46,473 nt of DNA from a virus. The first letter of the stretch is position 1, and each line of letters starts with the position of its first letter. The position numbers and the translations under genes were made by a program. The DNA lies in the IMG/VR virus record IMGVR_UViG_3300050343_000232, positions 1-46,473 of that record. One strand, given 5' to 3'. Of the stretch, positions 1 through 6,434 are shown piece by piece. The notes below the pieces were generated by a model. The model did no database searches. It was not told where the DNA came from and saw only the letters and a list, made by a program, of their open reading frames with translations.

Positions 1-143
1 TTTGCATAGAGTGGAGTGAGTACGATAGCCACAAAGAAGCGTTGGAAGAATTAGGCGTGGAAAGTATAGACGAATTATACGAAAGAACAGTTGTTCTTCC
101 TGTTGAGGAAGGCACAGAGAAAATCCTAGTACAAGATTACTAG
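1..143 (+). CDS. Hypothetical protein, 3' end only
   Basis: An open frame enters from the left edge (first full codon at base 3) and stops at TAG 141-143, giving the last 46 residues of a protein. The tail is acidic (Glu/Asp-rich, ending QDY) and has no motif I recognise. The next gene begins 14 bases later with its own Shine-Dalgarno, so the two are probably cotranscribed. It could be a chance open frame, but the acidic composition matches the neighbouring early proteins. Confidence 0.55.
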   Translation, partial: CIEWSEYDSHKEALEELGVESIDELYERTVVLPVEEGTEKILVQDY

Positions 144-157
144 GAGGAGGGAATCAA

Positions 158-445
158 ATGATAGATTATGAAATAGTAGAGCGTAACCAAAATAAAAGTT
201 ATTTTGTAACCGATGACAGCACAAAAAAAGAATTAGAAATTCAAGGAGCATTAATGCAAATGGTTAGGGGTGTAAATTACATTCAAAGCTTTTACAAAGA
301 TGATCATGAATGGAGCCAAACAGAAATTCTAAGTGCAGTTTTAAGAGTTGCACAAGTAGAAAAGCTTAAATGGAATAATGAATTTGAAGGCGTTGATTCA
401 TTTTTTAGAGAGCAAGTATACGAAATATTAATGCGAGAGAGTTAA
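158..445 (+). CDS. Small early-region hypothetical protein (95 aa)
   Basis: The ATG is preceded by a strong purine-rich Shine-Dalgarno (GGAGGAGGG, about 6 bases upstream). The 95-residue product is soluble, charged and without Cys or membrane segments; I recognise no family. It is the last gene before the terminator at 460, so it closes a transcription unit that starts left of the window. Confidence 0.8.
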   Translation: MIDYEIVERNQNKSYFVTDDSTKKELEIQGALMQMVRGVNYIQSFYKDDHEWSQTEILSAVLRVAQVEKLKWNNEFEGVDSFFREQVYEILMRES

Positions 446-459
446 AGACAAATAAATTA

Positions 460-486
460 AGGGGAGCTTCGGCTCCCTTTTTTTTG
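460..486 (+). terminator. Rho-independent terminator
   Basis: The stem GGGAGC/GCTCCC closes a TTCG tetraloop and is followed by nine T residues. It ends the unit containing the gene at 158-445. Confidence 0.9.
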
Positions 487-487
487 T

Positions 488-514
488 GATCTGACTATTT
501 CTAAGATCTCAATG
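488..514 (+). repeat. Recurring CTGACT element, copy 1
   Basis: Reads ATCTGACT, a T-rich centre, AAGATCT, then CAATG. Close relatives lie at 2268, 4276 and 6818 and a diverged one at 5983. Each sits after the end of a gene or a terminator and before the next TGTAACC promoter. The arms are partly self-complementary. Confidence 0.5.
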
Positions 515-576
515 CGTATAGATATATAAACCTAAACTACACATCTGGGTTTTATTTAAAAAAATATAAATAAACT

Positions 577-609
577 TGTAACCTCTTGTAACCACTAACA
601 GTCTAATTT
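577..609 (+). promoter_or_regulatory. Phage early promoter, copy 1
   Basis: TGTAACC at 577-583, an 18-base spacer and TCTAA at 602-606. A second TGTAACC starts at 587 inside the spacer. It drives the unit starting at 631. Confidence 0.8.
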
Positions 610-630
610 GTAGAAACAAGGAGGAACATA

Positions 631-861
631 GTGTATGAAAATCATATATTAGTTAAGTTAGAGAACATTCATTCTCAATTAAGTGAAGTAATAGATAGTA
701 ATAACATAGATAAACAAGACCTATCTTTTGCTAGAGAGCAATTAGAAGAAGTAAGGGAAGTATTTATAACAGACTTATCTTATGCTAGAGAACAATTAGA
801 CGAAGCTAAAGAAATGGTAGAAGAAGTAAGAAATCTATTGATAACAACAGAGGAAGGATAA
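631..861 (+). CDS. Small coiled-coil hypothetical protein (76 aa)
   Basis: A GTG start is chosen because AAGGAGG lies about 7 bases upstream, and the ATG at 635 is out of frame and stops after five codons. The product is almost wholly helical and Glu/Lys/Leu-rich. It contains two near-copies of the phrase L-S-(F/Y)-A-R-E-Q-L-(E/D)-E at residues about 32-41 and 49-58, so it is an internally duplicated coiled coil. First gene after promoter copy 1. Function unknown. Confidence 0.75.
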   Translation: MYENHILVKLENIHSQLSEVIDSNNIDKQDLSFAREQLEEVREVFITDLSYAREQLDEAKEMVEEVRNLLITTEEG

Positions 862-863
862 CA

Positions 864-974
864 ATGCATGAATTTGACGAATGGCTAGGCAGTTGCCCAA
901 TACCATTTACACAAACAAGAGATGATGGAGATACTATGACATTTATCTTTGAAGTAGGAAAGTTAGAGGAGTAA
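864..974 (+). CDS. Micro-protein (36 aa)
   Basis: ATG at 864 follows the stop of the previous gene by two bases, and GAGGAAGGATAACA upstream provides a Shine-Dalgarno. The 36 residues are acidic with one Cys. The stop is two bases before the next ATG. The tight packing supports translation; function unknown. Confidence 0.55.
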   Translation: MHEFDEWLGSCPIPFTQTRDDGDTMTFIFEVGKLEE

Positions 975-976
975 GA

Positions 977-1378
977 ATGACTATAAGAAAATTGTATTTA
1001 AGAACCTGCAGCTATTGTGGCCTTGGAATGTCCAGGGGATATGTTATGGGTTCAGGGGACACTTATGTATGTGATAGAAATGACACTTGCTATCAAAACT
1101 ATTTGATTGAGAGTGCAATCTTTTTTGCAGACAATGAAAGCTTCTTAAAAGCTGAGGACAAAATAGATTGGTTAGGGGAAGCCCATGACCAACTCTATAT
1201 AGGTTGGACTCAAGAAGAATATCTTGGAGAGCTGTACACAAGTGAAGGGAACAAAGTTAATGAAGAAGATATTAATTTTGGTACAGACACTTTAGTTTTC
1301 AGTGAGGAAGAAAAGACATATCCTTATGATTACATGCTGTATTGCAAAACCGCCCATAAGAAAGACTTGGTGTGGTAA
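977..1378 (+). CDS. Zinc-ribbon-like hypothetical protein (133 aa)
   Basis: The N-terminus carries C-x2-C (residues 11 and 14) and C-x5-C (about 32 and 38) separated by a Gly/Tyr-rich turn. This is the layout of a small treble-clef or zinc ribbon like those of many phage accessory proteins. The remaining ~95 residues are acidic and aromatic with no catalytic motif seen. Third gene of the unit from promoter copy 1, with GAGGAG just upstream of the ATG. Metal binding is inferred from Cys spacing only. Confidence 0.75.
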   Translation: MTIRKLYLRTCSYCGLGMSRGYVMGSGDTYVCDRNDTCYQNYLIESAIFFADNESFLKAEDKIDWLGEAHDQLYIGWTQEEYLGELYTSEGNKVNEEDINFGTDTLVFSEEEKTYPYDYMLYCKTAHKKDLVW

Positions 1379-1411
1379 AGCAGCGGAATCAGATCAAGGA
1401 GATAAATTACT

Positions 1412-1444
1412 TGTAACCTTTATATGGGTAAACGAGTCAAAGTA
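1412..1444 (+). promoter_or_regulatory. Phage early promoter, copy 2 (variant)
   Basis: TGTAACC at 1412-1418, 18 bases, then TCAAA at 1437-1441 in place of the usual TCTAA. It sits just before the Shine-Dalgarno of the gene at 1459. The substitution suggests a weaker promoter. Confidence 0.65.
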
Positions 1445-1458
1445 ACAGAGGAGGAACA

Positions 1459-1752
1459 ATGCGAGATAAAGTAACATTTTGGCTGAGAGAAGCCAAGCCT
1501 GAACAACTGCAACAAGTTGTAAAGGAATTAGACAACGAAACAAATATCATGTTGAGAGATATCTTAATTGATAGGTGTGTTGAACAAGGCTTCAGTGTAC
1601 CATTCGACAGTGATTTTGTTTGTGGTCATGTAGATGGACTATTTGAGGAATGTTATTGTCCTAATTGTGACAATGAAGATAATGAAGTTCCAAAGACAAT
1701 TGAAGAACTCAATTGCGTAACATGTGAAGGGAGAGTAGAAGCGTATGGGTAG
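1459..1752 (+). CDS. Hypothetical protein with C-terminal Cys cluster (97 aa)
   Basis: ATG with GAGGAGG about 6 bases upstream. The N-terminal half is helical and charged. The C-terminal half holds C-G-H, C-Y-C-P-N-C and C-V-T-C, enough ligands for a zinc site. It overlaps the next gene by 8 bases. No family recognised; probably a small metal-binding regulator or adaptor. Confidence 0.75.
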   Translation: MRDKVTFWLREAKPEQLQQVVKELDNETNIMLRDILIDRCVEQGFSVPFDSDFVCGHVDGLFEECYCPNCDNEDNEVPKTIEELNCVTCEGRVEAYG

Positions 1753-2188
1753 ACAAGTAAAAAGTTTGCTTACTGCATTAAACAAAAGTTTTGCAGAATT
1801 AGAAAAGAATGGTTGGGGAGTGGGAACTCCTCAGACCATGGGTGTGGCATGTTGTCAAAGTTGTACTTGGGGAAACTTTAGTGATTTTGATAATGTAGCA
1901 TTCTATCACGACCAAGACCTTGATAGATACAAGGAAACTATTCGAGATAATAAAGACAATGAAAGAAGTAACTCTTATATCGAGTATTACGAACAAGATA
2001 GAGAGTTATATCCTATTAGAGAGCCTGCCCTATATTTGGCTCATTCAGGAGATACAGAACACTTAGTAAATGTATTGGTTAAGAACCGAGTCATTGTTGA
2101 TTGGGATGGAAATCCTGATAAAAGAATGTATTTAAAAATGGCACAGCCAAACGAACAAGGACAATTAGTGGGGCTAAGCAATGCTTAG
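1745..2188 (+). CDS. DUF6891-like protein (147 aa)
   Basis: Shows the sequence of landmarks I associate with the DUF6891 family: an N-terminal amphipathic helix with S-F-A-x-L, a C-C-x2-C motif (about residues 36-40), F-Y-H-x-Q-D (about 54-59), L-Y-L-A (about 96-99) and W-D-G-N-P near 119-123. The family has no established function that I know of. It overlaps the genes on both sides, so it is translationally coupled. The family assignment is from memory of motifs, not a search. Confidence 0.65.
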   Translation: MGRQVKSLLTALNKSFAELEKNGWGVGTPQTMGVACCQSCTWGNFSDFDNVAFYHDQDLDRYKETIRDNKDNERSNSYIEYYEQDRELYPIREPALYLAHSGDTEHLVNVLVKNRVIVDWDGNPDKRMYLKMAQPNEQGQLVGLSNA

Positions 2189-2273
2189 CTTCATTGATTC
2201 TTGGTTAGCGAAACAACACCAAGCTTCAGGTCGTAAGCCAAAAAGAAAGCCACCTAGAAAAAAAGAAATCTGA
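2181..2273 (+). CDS. Basic micro-protein (30 aa)
   Basis: ATG overlaps the stop of the preceding gene by 8 bases. The first half is amphipathic (M-L-S-F-I-D-S-W-L) and the second half is almost entirely Lys, Arg and Pro, suggesting nucleic acid or membrane binding. It resembles in layout the micro-proteins at 6335 and 6723. Its stop codon lies inside copy 2 of the CTGACT element. Confidence 0.5.
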   Translation: MLSFIDSWLAKQHQASGRKPKRKPPRKKEI

Positions 2274-2293
2274 CTCTTTCAGAGTCTTCAATG
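2268..2293 (+). repeat. Recurring CTGACT element, copy 2
   Basis: ATCTGACT followed by a hairpin GACTCT-TTC-AGAGTC (2272-2286) and TTCAATG. Same position relative to genes as copies 1 and 3. There is no T-run, so it is a poor classical terminator. Confidence 0.5.
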
Positions 2294-2352
2294 TTCTTAT
2301 ATAGAGCTATAGATCTTGCCTGGGCGGCCTTTTCAAAGATTTACAAATAATA

Positions 2353-2385
2353 TGTAACCTTTTTGGAATAATGAGTGTCTAAATT
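2353..2385 (+). promoter_or_regulatory. Phage early promoter, copy 3
   Basis: TGTAACC 2353-2359, 18 bases, TCTAA 2378-2382. It drives the gene at 2411. Confidence 0.85.
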
Positions 2386-2410
2386 ATGTAAGCAATACAA
2401 AGGAGAAAAC

Positions 2411-3028
2411 ATGCCGAATATATGTGAGAATGTAATCGAGATACAAGGGGCATTAAAGAATGTCGAAAAGTTACTTGATACATGTAAAGCAGTTGGACAC
2501 GAAGGAAGGTTTGACCTCAATGACGAAGGTGTTGAAGTCTATGACCTAACTTTAGGACGAGAAATGCCGAATGAGTTTAGTACCATTGCAACAGGTTCTA
2601 ACACTATTAATGGTATCAAAGTCGAGAAGTGGGAGTACAAAGACAAGGAAACAGGAGAAGCGTTTCCAAATAGTTTAGAAACCATGCAAAATGAAAACCT
2701 TGAAGCAGTAGCAGTAACTGAAGAACGATTAGAAGAACTAAAAGAAAAATTTGGTTTCGATAATTGGTACGATTGGGCGTACTCTAATTGGGGTACGAAG
2801 TGGGTTACTTCAGTTGCTAGAGATAATGTAGAAATGTACACATGGACTGACGAAGGAATTGAAATGGCTCAATTATCATTCGTAGTAGACAGTGCGTGGA
2901 GTCCACCTTATGTTCTTCTCGAATACATAGCCAATGAATATGATTTAGATATTCATGACAGGTGGTGGGAAGAAGGAGGCGAAGCAGGTTGGATACACAT
3001 TGTTGACCAAGTTGTAGAAGAAGAATAA
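2411..3028 (+). CDS. YubB/api92-like (DUF1281-type) protein (205 aa)
   Basis: ATG 2411 is chosen over the in-frame GTG at 2375 because AAAGGAG precedes it and the GTG overlaps the promoter -10. The protein has family landmarks: an N-terminal M-P-N-x-C-x-N-x-(I/L)-x-I-x-G, a central W-Y-D-W-x3-N-W-G-T-K-W (about residues 132-143), then W-S-P-P (about 173-176) and a C-terminal E-E-G-G-E. This matches the DUF1281 / YubB ferredoxin-like-fold proteins found on phages and plasmids; their role is not established. It is the only gene between promoter copy 3 and the terminator at 3073. Confidence 0.8.
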   Translation: MPNICENVIEIQGALKNVEKLLDTCKAVGHEGRFDLNDEGVEVYDLTLGREMPNEFSTIATGSNTINGIKVEKWEYKDKETGEAFPNSLETMQNENLEAVAVTEERLEELKEKFGFDNWYDWAYSNWGTKWVTSVARDNVEMYTWTDEGIEMAQLSFVVDSAWSPPYVLLEYIANEYDLDIHDRWWEEGGEAGWIHIVDQVVEEE

Positions 3029-3072
3029 AACACAAGGGGAGGAAGTTTATTACCTCCTATGTTGCTGAGAGG

Positions 3073-3100
3073 AAGGGGAGAAATCCCCTTTTTCTTTTTT
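3073..3100 (+). terminator. Rho-independent terminator
   Basis: AAGGGGA-GAAA-TCCCCTT, a perfect 7-bp stem with a GNRA loop, followed by a nearly pure T tract. It ends the unit of the DUF1281-like gene, four bases before the next promoter. Confidence 0.9.
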
Positions 3101-3103
3101 ATA

Positions 3104-3136
3104 TGTAACCTTTTTCGATTAAGAGAAGTCTAAATA
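3104..3136 (+). promoter_or_regulatory. Phage early promoter, copy 4
   Basis: TGTAACC 3104-3110, 18 bases, TCTAA 3129-3133, directly after the terminator. Confidence 0.85.
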
Positions 3137-3157
3137 GTACAACAACAAGGAGAACAA

Positions 3158-3391
3158 ATGAGAGAAATGCAGAACACTGAGGAAGAATTAAATAGTGTAG
3201 TTGGCTTGACCATAACAGGTTGGAGTAAAGTCGACATAAATTATGGACATTCATTCATTCTATTAGAAACAAATCAAAAATTCGGAAATGGTAAAAAAGT
3301 TAATTTACTAATTTCAGCTGACGCTGAATGCAACAGTGGAGGATATGTTGGCTTCATATCTAAAGAAGACGCTCAAGGGTTTGATTACTAA
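3158..3391 (+). CDS. Small beta-rich hypothetical protein (77 aa)
   Basis: ATG with AAGGAGAACAA upstream. The pattern L-T-I-T-G-W, alternating hydrophobics and D-A-E-C-N-S-G-G resembles small phage beta-barrel proteins of the DUF7448 type, but I cannot confirm this. No membrane segment. The stop (TAA) overlaps the next ATG by one base, so the two genes are translationally coupled. Confidence 0.7.
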   Translation: MREMQNTEEELNSVVGLTITGWSKVDINYGHSFILLETNQKFGNGKKVNLLISADAECNSGGYVGFISKEDAQGFDY

Positions 3392-3558
3392 TGATAGATT
3401 TAGTAGTTAAAAGACTTTTGAAAATTATTGGAGAGGGTGGAACTGATTGCAGTTATGCAAAAAATGAAATTCTTGAAATACTACACACACTTGAAAATCA
3501 ATATGGGTACGAAATACCAAATATGTTTGACGAGTTTGACAAACTAGAGGAGGAATAA
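3391..3558 (+). CDS. Hypothetical protein (55 aa)
   Basis: Starts on the TAATG overlap with the preceding gene and ends on another TAATG overlap with the next, with GAGGAGGAA before that junction. The 55 residues are helical with an acidic tail. The double stop-start overlap is good evidence of translation. No family recognised. Confidence 0.7.
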   Translation: MIDLVVKRLLKIIGEGGTDCSYAKNEILEILHTLENQYGYEIPNMFDEFDKLEEE

Positions 3559-3746
3559 TGGAAACATACGAAAAAAATATTAAAGAGGCATTGGACAAAT
3601 TGCCTGCACAACATAAAGCACTTGTAGAACGCAGAGGCGATTTACAGGTTGCGATTAATGACGCGAGAGAGTGGGGGGACGATACCACTAAACTGCGTGA
3701 ACAAATGCGAGAGATTAACGAGAAAATCAACAAGTATAAAAAATAG
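3558..3746 (+). CDS. Small coiled-coil protein (62 aa)
   Basis: Coupled to the previous gene by TAATG. It is highly charged and helical throughout, with heptad-like Leu/Ile spacing, and probably forms a coiled coil. Last gene of the unit from promoter copy 4; no clear terminator follows before promoter copy 5. Confidence 0.7.
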   Translation: METYEKNIKEALDKLPAQHKALVERRGDLQVAINDAREWGDDTTKLREQMREINEKINKYKK

Positions 3747-3754
3747 TAAGAGTG

Positions 3755-3787
3755 TGTAACCTTTTCGGAGGTTGCACAGTCTAATTA
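3755..3787 (+). promoter_or_regulatory. Phage early promoter, copy 5
   Basis: TGTAACC 3755-3761, 18 bases, TCTAA 3780-3784, upstream of the gene at 3815. Confidence 0.85.
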
Positions 3788-3814
3788 ATGTAAGCAACTA
3801 ACAAGGAGAATACA

Positions 3815-4222
3815 ATGGCTACACGAGGACTATACAAGTTCTACGAGGACGAAGACAGAATGCACGATAAGAAACCTACTGCGGTAATTTACCGACATTG
3901 GGACAACTACATTGAGGGTGGCGGACTAGATTTAAAAGAGTTTTTAGACTTTTGTAAATCAGGTACTTTTGATGGAAGAACAAGGGACGCAAGTTACCTA
4001 GCTTCTAAATATGTTGTTTATCTTGCACAAACTTTCGCAGGAGATTGGAATGAGAACCCACTTGATTTTATAAGTGTGGGAGTATGTTCCACAAATCCTG
4101 AGCTAGACATGTGGCAGGACTACACTTACCACATTATATGTGATGGAGATAAGGTTCCTGTATTTGTTGACTATGACGACAATGAGAAAGAACCATTAGA
4201 GGAAGCATTCGAAAAGATTTAA
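3815..4222 (+). CDS. Conserved phage-type protein, M-A-T-R-G-L-Y family (135 aa)
   Basis: ATG with AAGGAGAATACA upstream. The N-terminus (M-A-T-R-G-L-Y-K-F) followed by Y-R-H-W-D-N-Y (about residues 26-32) and a C-terminal Y-T-Y-H-I-I segment match a recurrent phage and bacterial family whose members begin M-x-T-R-x-L-Y and carry Y-x-H-W-D-G-Y. I know of no function for it. Sole gene between promoter copy 5 and the hairpin at 4237. Confidence 0.75.
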   Translation: MATRGLYKFYEDEDRMHDKKPTAVIYRHWDNYIEGGGLDLKEFLDFCKSGTFDGRTRDASYLASKYVVYLAQTFAGDWNENPLDFISVGVCSTNPELDMWQDYTYHIICDGDKVPVFVDYDDNEKEPLEEAFEKI

Positions 4223-4236
4223 TGCCTCTTGTGTTT

Positions 4237-4269
4237 ACTTTAGGGGGAGTGAAAGCTCCCCTTGAAAGT
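4237..4269 (+). terminator. Strong hairpin after 3815-4222, terminator-like without T-run
   Basis: GGGGAG-TGAAAG-CTCCCC, extended outward by ACTTT/GAAAGT. No T tract follows, so it may be a 3'-end protecting or processing hairpin. Confidence 0.6.
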
Positions 4270-4275
4270 AGTAAA

Positions 4276-4301
4276 GTCTGACTCTTTTAAGATCTTGAAT
4301 G
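4276..4301 (+). repeat. Recurring CTGACT element, copy 3
   Basis: GTCTGACTCTTTTAAGATCT followed by TGAATG; the closest relatives are copies 1 and 2. Confidence 0.5.
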
Positions 4302-4340
4302 GTATTAAAAATAAAAAAAAGAAAAAAAATATATTTTTTC

Positions 4341-4373
4341 TGTAACCTTTTTTAAAACTATCGAGTCTAAGTA
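4341..4373 (+). promoter_or_regulatory. Phage early promoter, copy 6 (drives non-coding RNA)
   Basis: TGTAACC 4341-4347, 18 bases, TCTAA 4366-4370. There is no ORF downstream before the next promoter at 4957, so the product is inferred to be RNA. Confidence 0.85.
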
Positions 4374-4377
4374 TTGT

Positions 4378-4935
4378 AGGCGAAAAAAACTACATTGGCT
4401 TTTTGACAATTGAATATATACAGTGCGTAGGTACTGAGTGAATGTCTTTAACTCTAATGAGATTAATACAGTTCTCAGGCGTATCATATTGGCTCTAATA
4501 CTATTTAATCCAATGGCTCTTAAATGGCTTTATCCAAGTTTCTGTTCGTGACCACTAGGCAGTGAATCTACGAGTTACTCCATGAAAATGGAAGTTAAGT
4601 TGCAACTCAAAGACTTCACATAGGTACTTACGCAGTGTATATAACTTGTAGCACATAGGTTATGTCTGCTTTGCAGTCAAGATTAAAGTTATGCCTGTGT
4701 GTTACAAGCTATTTATGAAGTATAGGGATTGCATTTGAAATTTTGCAAGGTAACCAAAGGTTCCTAATGAAGTAGATAGCTTGAAGCATATAAGAGGATA
4801 GGCAATAGCTTATGAGGTGGGATAGGTAGTTTCTCTTTAAGAGAATGTGTATTGTGTGTTTCAGGGTATTTATATAGGGTTCTAAGGGAAATTTCGATTT
4901 AATGAACTTAGCTAGTTAACCCAAATCGTGTAAAT
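4378..4935 (+). ncRNA. Candidate large structured non-coding RNA (~560 nt)
   Basis: There is no credible ORF on either strand across about 780 bases, yet the stretch has its own promoter. Complementary segments read by eye: 4415-4435 with 4623-4643 (21 bp, one mismatch, two G-U); 4438-4449 with 4609-4619 (11 bp, one bulge) continuing the same arm; 4488-4492 with 4510-4514; 4546-4556 with 4561-4573 (two 4-bp blocks); 4579-4583 with 4588-4592 closed by a GAAA loop; 4645-4659 with 4694-4708 (15 bp with G-U) holding an inner CTGC-TTT-GCAG; 4748-4755 with 4759-4765; 4831-4836 with 4840-4845; 4895-4900 with 4923-4928. The first and the 15-bp helices are adjacent and could stack. The 5' end is inferred from the -10 and the 3' end is uncertain. 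Size and style recall the ornate phage RNAs GOLLD and ROOL; homology is not shown. No T-run terminator follows. Confidence 0.7.
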
Positions 4936-4956
4936 ATCTAAAAAAATTAGATTATC

Positions 4957-4989
4957 TGTAACCTTTAGGGGTTATGGATAGTCTAAATA
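4957..4989 (+). promoter_or_regulatory. Phage early promoter, copy 7
   Basis: TGTAACC 4957-4963, 18 bases, TCTAA 4982-4986, upstream of the gene at 5012. Confidence 0.85.
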
Positions 4990-5011
4990 ATAAGCAACCA
5001 AAGGAAAACAA

Positions 5012-5272
5012 ATGATTACAGTTAATGGGTTAGATTATGACCTACTTTATATTAATAGATTAAACAATAATGAGCTTGAAGAAGCCATGATCGATATCAG
5101 TCATGCTCTAAAGTATGATTGGGACAGTAGAGAGAACCAAAATAATTATAGGCTTCTATCCCTGGAGCTTGAAAGAGTAATTCTAAATGAAAGAAATGGA
5201 TTTATTTTTGTGGATTCTTTAGAAGATTTGGTTACACATGTAACCTTTATGCCACAAACTGAGTCTAAATAA
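5012..5272 (+). CDS. Hypothetical protein (86 aa)
   Basis: ATG with AAAGGAAAACAA upstream. Acidic, helical, no Cys or membrane segment; no family recognised. Its last ~11 codons overlap promoter copy 8 for the next gene, so the C-terminal residues are constrained by the promoter. Confidence 0.75.
   Translation: MITVNGLDYDLLYINRLNNNELEEAMIDISHALKYDWDSRENQNNYRLLSLELERVILNERNGFIFVDSLEDLVTHVTFMPQTESK
5239..5271 (+). promoter_or_regulatory. Phage early promoter, copy 8 (inside coding sequence)
   Basis: TGTAACC 5239-5245, 18 bases, TCTAA 5264-5268, inside the 3' end of 5012-5272. The -35 block is half of an inverted repeat GGTTACA-CA-TGTAACC (5230-5245). Confidence 0.8.
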
Positions 5273-5285
5273 CATAGGAGGAAAA

Positions 5286-5537
5286 ATGGACAATGTAATA
5301 AATATAAATGGTACTGAAGTTGAGGGTACTAAAGTTACCGAAGAAAGAATAGTTATGTGGGATATGCAAAATGCTAAACCCGATACTCCATACAATGGAG
5401 GCTATTACTTCAGAAGTGATTTAAAAGATTTTGTAGAAAGAATACAAAGTCAAGGCAACAAAGTTGTGGGTATAGTCATAGACGATACTTACAACCTTGA
5501 ACTAATAGTACAAGAGGAAGAACAGGAGGAAGAATGA
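5286..5537 (+). CDS. Hypothetical protein with acidic tail (83 aa)
   Basis: ATG with TAGGAGGAAAA upstream. A beta-rich N-terminus is followed by a helical part and a poly-Glu tail (residues about 75-83). It overlaps the next gene by ATGA. Function unknown. Confidence 0.75.
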   Translation: MDNVININGTEVEGTKVTEERIVMWDMQNAKPDTPYNGGYYFRSDLKDFVERIQSQGNKVVGIVIDDTYNLELIVQEEEQEEE

Positions 5538-5692
5538 GCGAACCATTTTTGTATGGAACTAGATTATATAATATCCTTGATATTTCAGGCAATGGAGTAT
5601 TTAACACATGGGATATGATTTTAATTTGGTGTTATGGAGTTACTGCAATAGTTTTTTATAAGACTGTTGTTAAAAAAGTTTTATCAAACTAA
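5534..5692 (+). CDS. Small single-pass membrane protein (52 aa)
   Basis: ATG overlaps the preceding stop (ATGA), with GGAGGAAGA as Shine-Dalgarno. Residues about 28-46 form one hydrophobic, aromatic helix followed by K-K-V-L-S-N. It could be a holin-like or host-membrane-targeting early protein; nothing identifies it further. Confidence 0.65.
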   Translation: MSEPFLYGTRLYNILDISGNGVFNTWDMILIWCYGVTAIVFYKTVVKKVLSN

Positions 5693-5705
5693 CTCCTATG
5701 GTTGG

Positions 5706-5735
5706 GATAGGGTGCAGCAATGCACCTTATCTTTT
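5706..5735 (+). terminator. Rho-independent terminator
   Basis: GATAGGGTGCA-GCAA-TGCACCTTATC (G-U pairs tolerated) with a GNRA-type loop, followed by TTTT. Confidence 0.85.
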
Positions 5736-5767
5736 AAATGAGTATAAGAAATATAGAAGGAAATAAA

Positions 5768-5944
5768 ATGTACGAAGAATTATTAGAAGAACTAGACGCA
5801 TGTAAAACATTTTCAGAACAAGCTTTATCTGAATTAAAAAAGACAGATTTAAAAAATGATAAAGAACTAATTCGAATGATTGAAAAAATAAATCAATTTT
5901 CTGAAGATGCTTATGATTGGACAAAGGATGAAGCGTTGGGTTAG
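5768..5944 (+). CDS. Small acidic helical protein (58 aa)
   Basis: ATG 5768 is preferred to the in-frame ATG at 5738 because GAAGGAAATAAA precedes it and the upstream ATG abuts the terminator T-run. The product is Glu/Leu-rich and helical with W-T-K-D-E-A-L-G at the end. No nearby TGTAACC promoter, so it may rely on read-through. Confidence 0.65.
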   Translation: MYEELLEELDACKTFSEQALSELKKTDLKNDKELIRMIEKINQFSEDAYDWTKDEALG

Positions 5945-5957
5945 ATGATCCAGCGTA

Positions 5958-5981
5958 AGCGGATCCTTATCCGCTGCTTTT
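5958..5981 (+). terminator. Rho-independent terminator
   Basis: AGCGGAT-CCTT-ATCCGCT followed by GCTTTT. It ends the gene at 5768-5944. Confidence 0.8.
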
Positions 5982-5982
5982 A

Positions 5983-6031
5983 ACCTGACTAATTGCAGCG
6001 GTTATATCTACCAGGGCTTTAAGTCGATCTC
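5983..6031 (+). repeat. Recurring CTGACT element, diverged long copy
   Basis: Shares CTGACTAATT, then TATCTAC, then AAGTCGAT in the same order with the element at 6818-6864, with different spacers. It follows a terminator and precedes promoter copy 9. Confidence 0.5.
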
Positions 6032-6058
6032 AGGCGTTTCAAAAAAATTTAAAAAACA

Positions 6059-6091
6059 TGTAACCTAATTAGATTTTAGGAAGTCTAATTA
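6059..6091 (+). promoter_or_regulatory. Phage early promoter, copy 9
   Basis: TGTAACC 6059-6065, 18 bases, TCTAA 6084-6088, upstream of the gene at 6117. Confidence 0.85.
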
Positions 6092-6116
6092 ATACAACAC
6101 AAAGGAGAATATAACA

Positions 6117-6332
6117 ATGACTAGAAAAGATTATATTGAATTAGCCGAAATGGTTAAAAATTCTAAAATAGAATCTAACTTATTAGGGTATACAGAAGAA
6201 GAAAAAAAAGGTATTAACAATTTTGTAGATACAGTTTTAGTTAATAACCTTATTAATGTTCTAGAAGCTGATAACCCGAATTTTAGTAGGGGTAGGTTCT
6301 TAATTGCTATTAATGATACTGAACAAGTCTAG
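6117..6332 (+). CDS. Hypothetical protein (71 aa)
   Basis: ATG with AAAGGAGAATATAACA upstream. Helical and charged, no motif recognised. A micro-ORF starts two bases after its stop. Confidence 0.75.
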   Translation: MTRKDYIELAEMVKNSKIESNLLGYTEEEKKGINNFVDTVLVNNLINVLEADNPNFSRGRFLIAINDTEQV

Positions 6333-6334
6333 GC

Positions 6335-6433
6335 ATGTTCAGTATTTTTAATGAGCTAGACAAAATTCTAAAAGACAGTAACCAAAATAAAATTAAACAG
6401 TCTAAATATAAAGACACAAAGGAGAAGAAATAA
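6335..6433 (+). CDS. Micro-protein, L-D-K-I-L-K-D type (32 aa)
   Basis: ATG two bases after the preceding stop. Shares F-x2-L-D-(K/Q)-I-L-K-D with the micro-protein at 6723, which argues that both are real. The Lys-rich tail is encoded across promoter copy 10 and the Shine-Dalgarno of the next gene. Role unknown. Confidence 0.45.
   Translation: MFSIFNELDKILKDSNQNKIKQSKYKDTKEKK
6377..6408 (+). promoter_or_regulatory. Phage early promoter, copy 10 (variant)
   Basis: AGTAACC 6377-6383, 17 bases, TCTAA 6401-6405. The first base and the spacer differ from consensus. It lies inside the micro-ORF at 6335 and serves the KTSC gene. Confidence 0.65.
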
Positions 6434-6434
6434 T

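Noticed and set aside
2375-2410. Upstream GTG start for the DUF1281-like gene
   Set aside because: It lies on the promoter -10 and upstream of the likely transcript start; ATG 2411 has a strong Shine-Dalgarno and gives the family's usual N-terminus.
4305-4487. Minus-strand 60-codon frame over the start of the non-coding RNA
   Set aside because: No ribosome site, runs through the promoter and an A-rich tract, and is Phe/Tyr-rich by composition only.
4378-4935. tmRNA, tRNA cluster or CRISPR array as the explanation of the non-coding region
   Set aside because: No tRNA-like acceptor/T-loop or CCA end, no tag reading frame, and no regularly spaced direct repeats.
5230-5245. GGTTACA-CA-TGTAACC as a separate operator
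   Set aside because: Only one promoter copy shows the dyad and its left half lies in coding sequence; probably coincidence.
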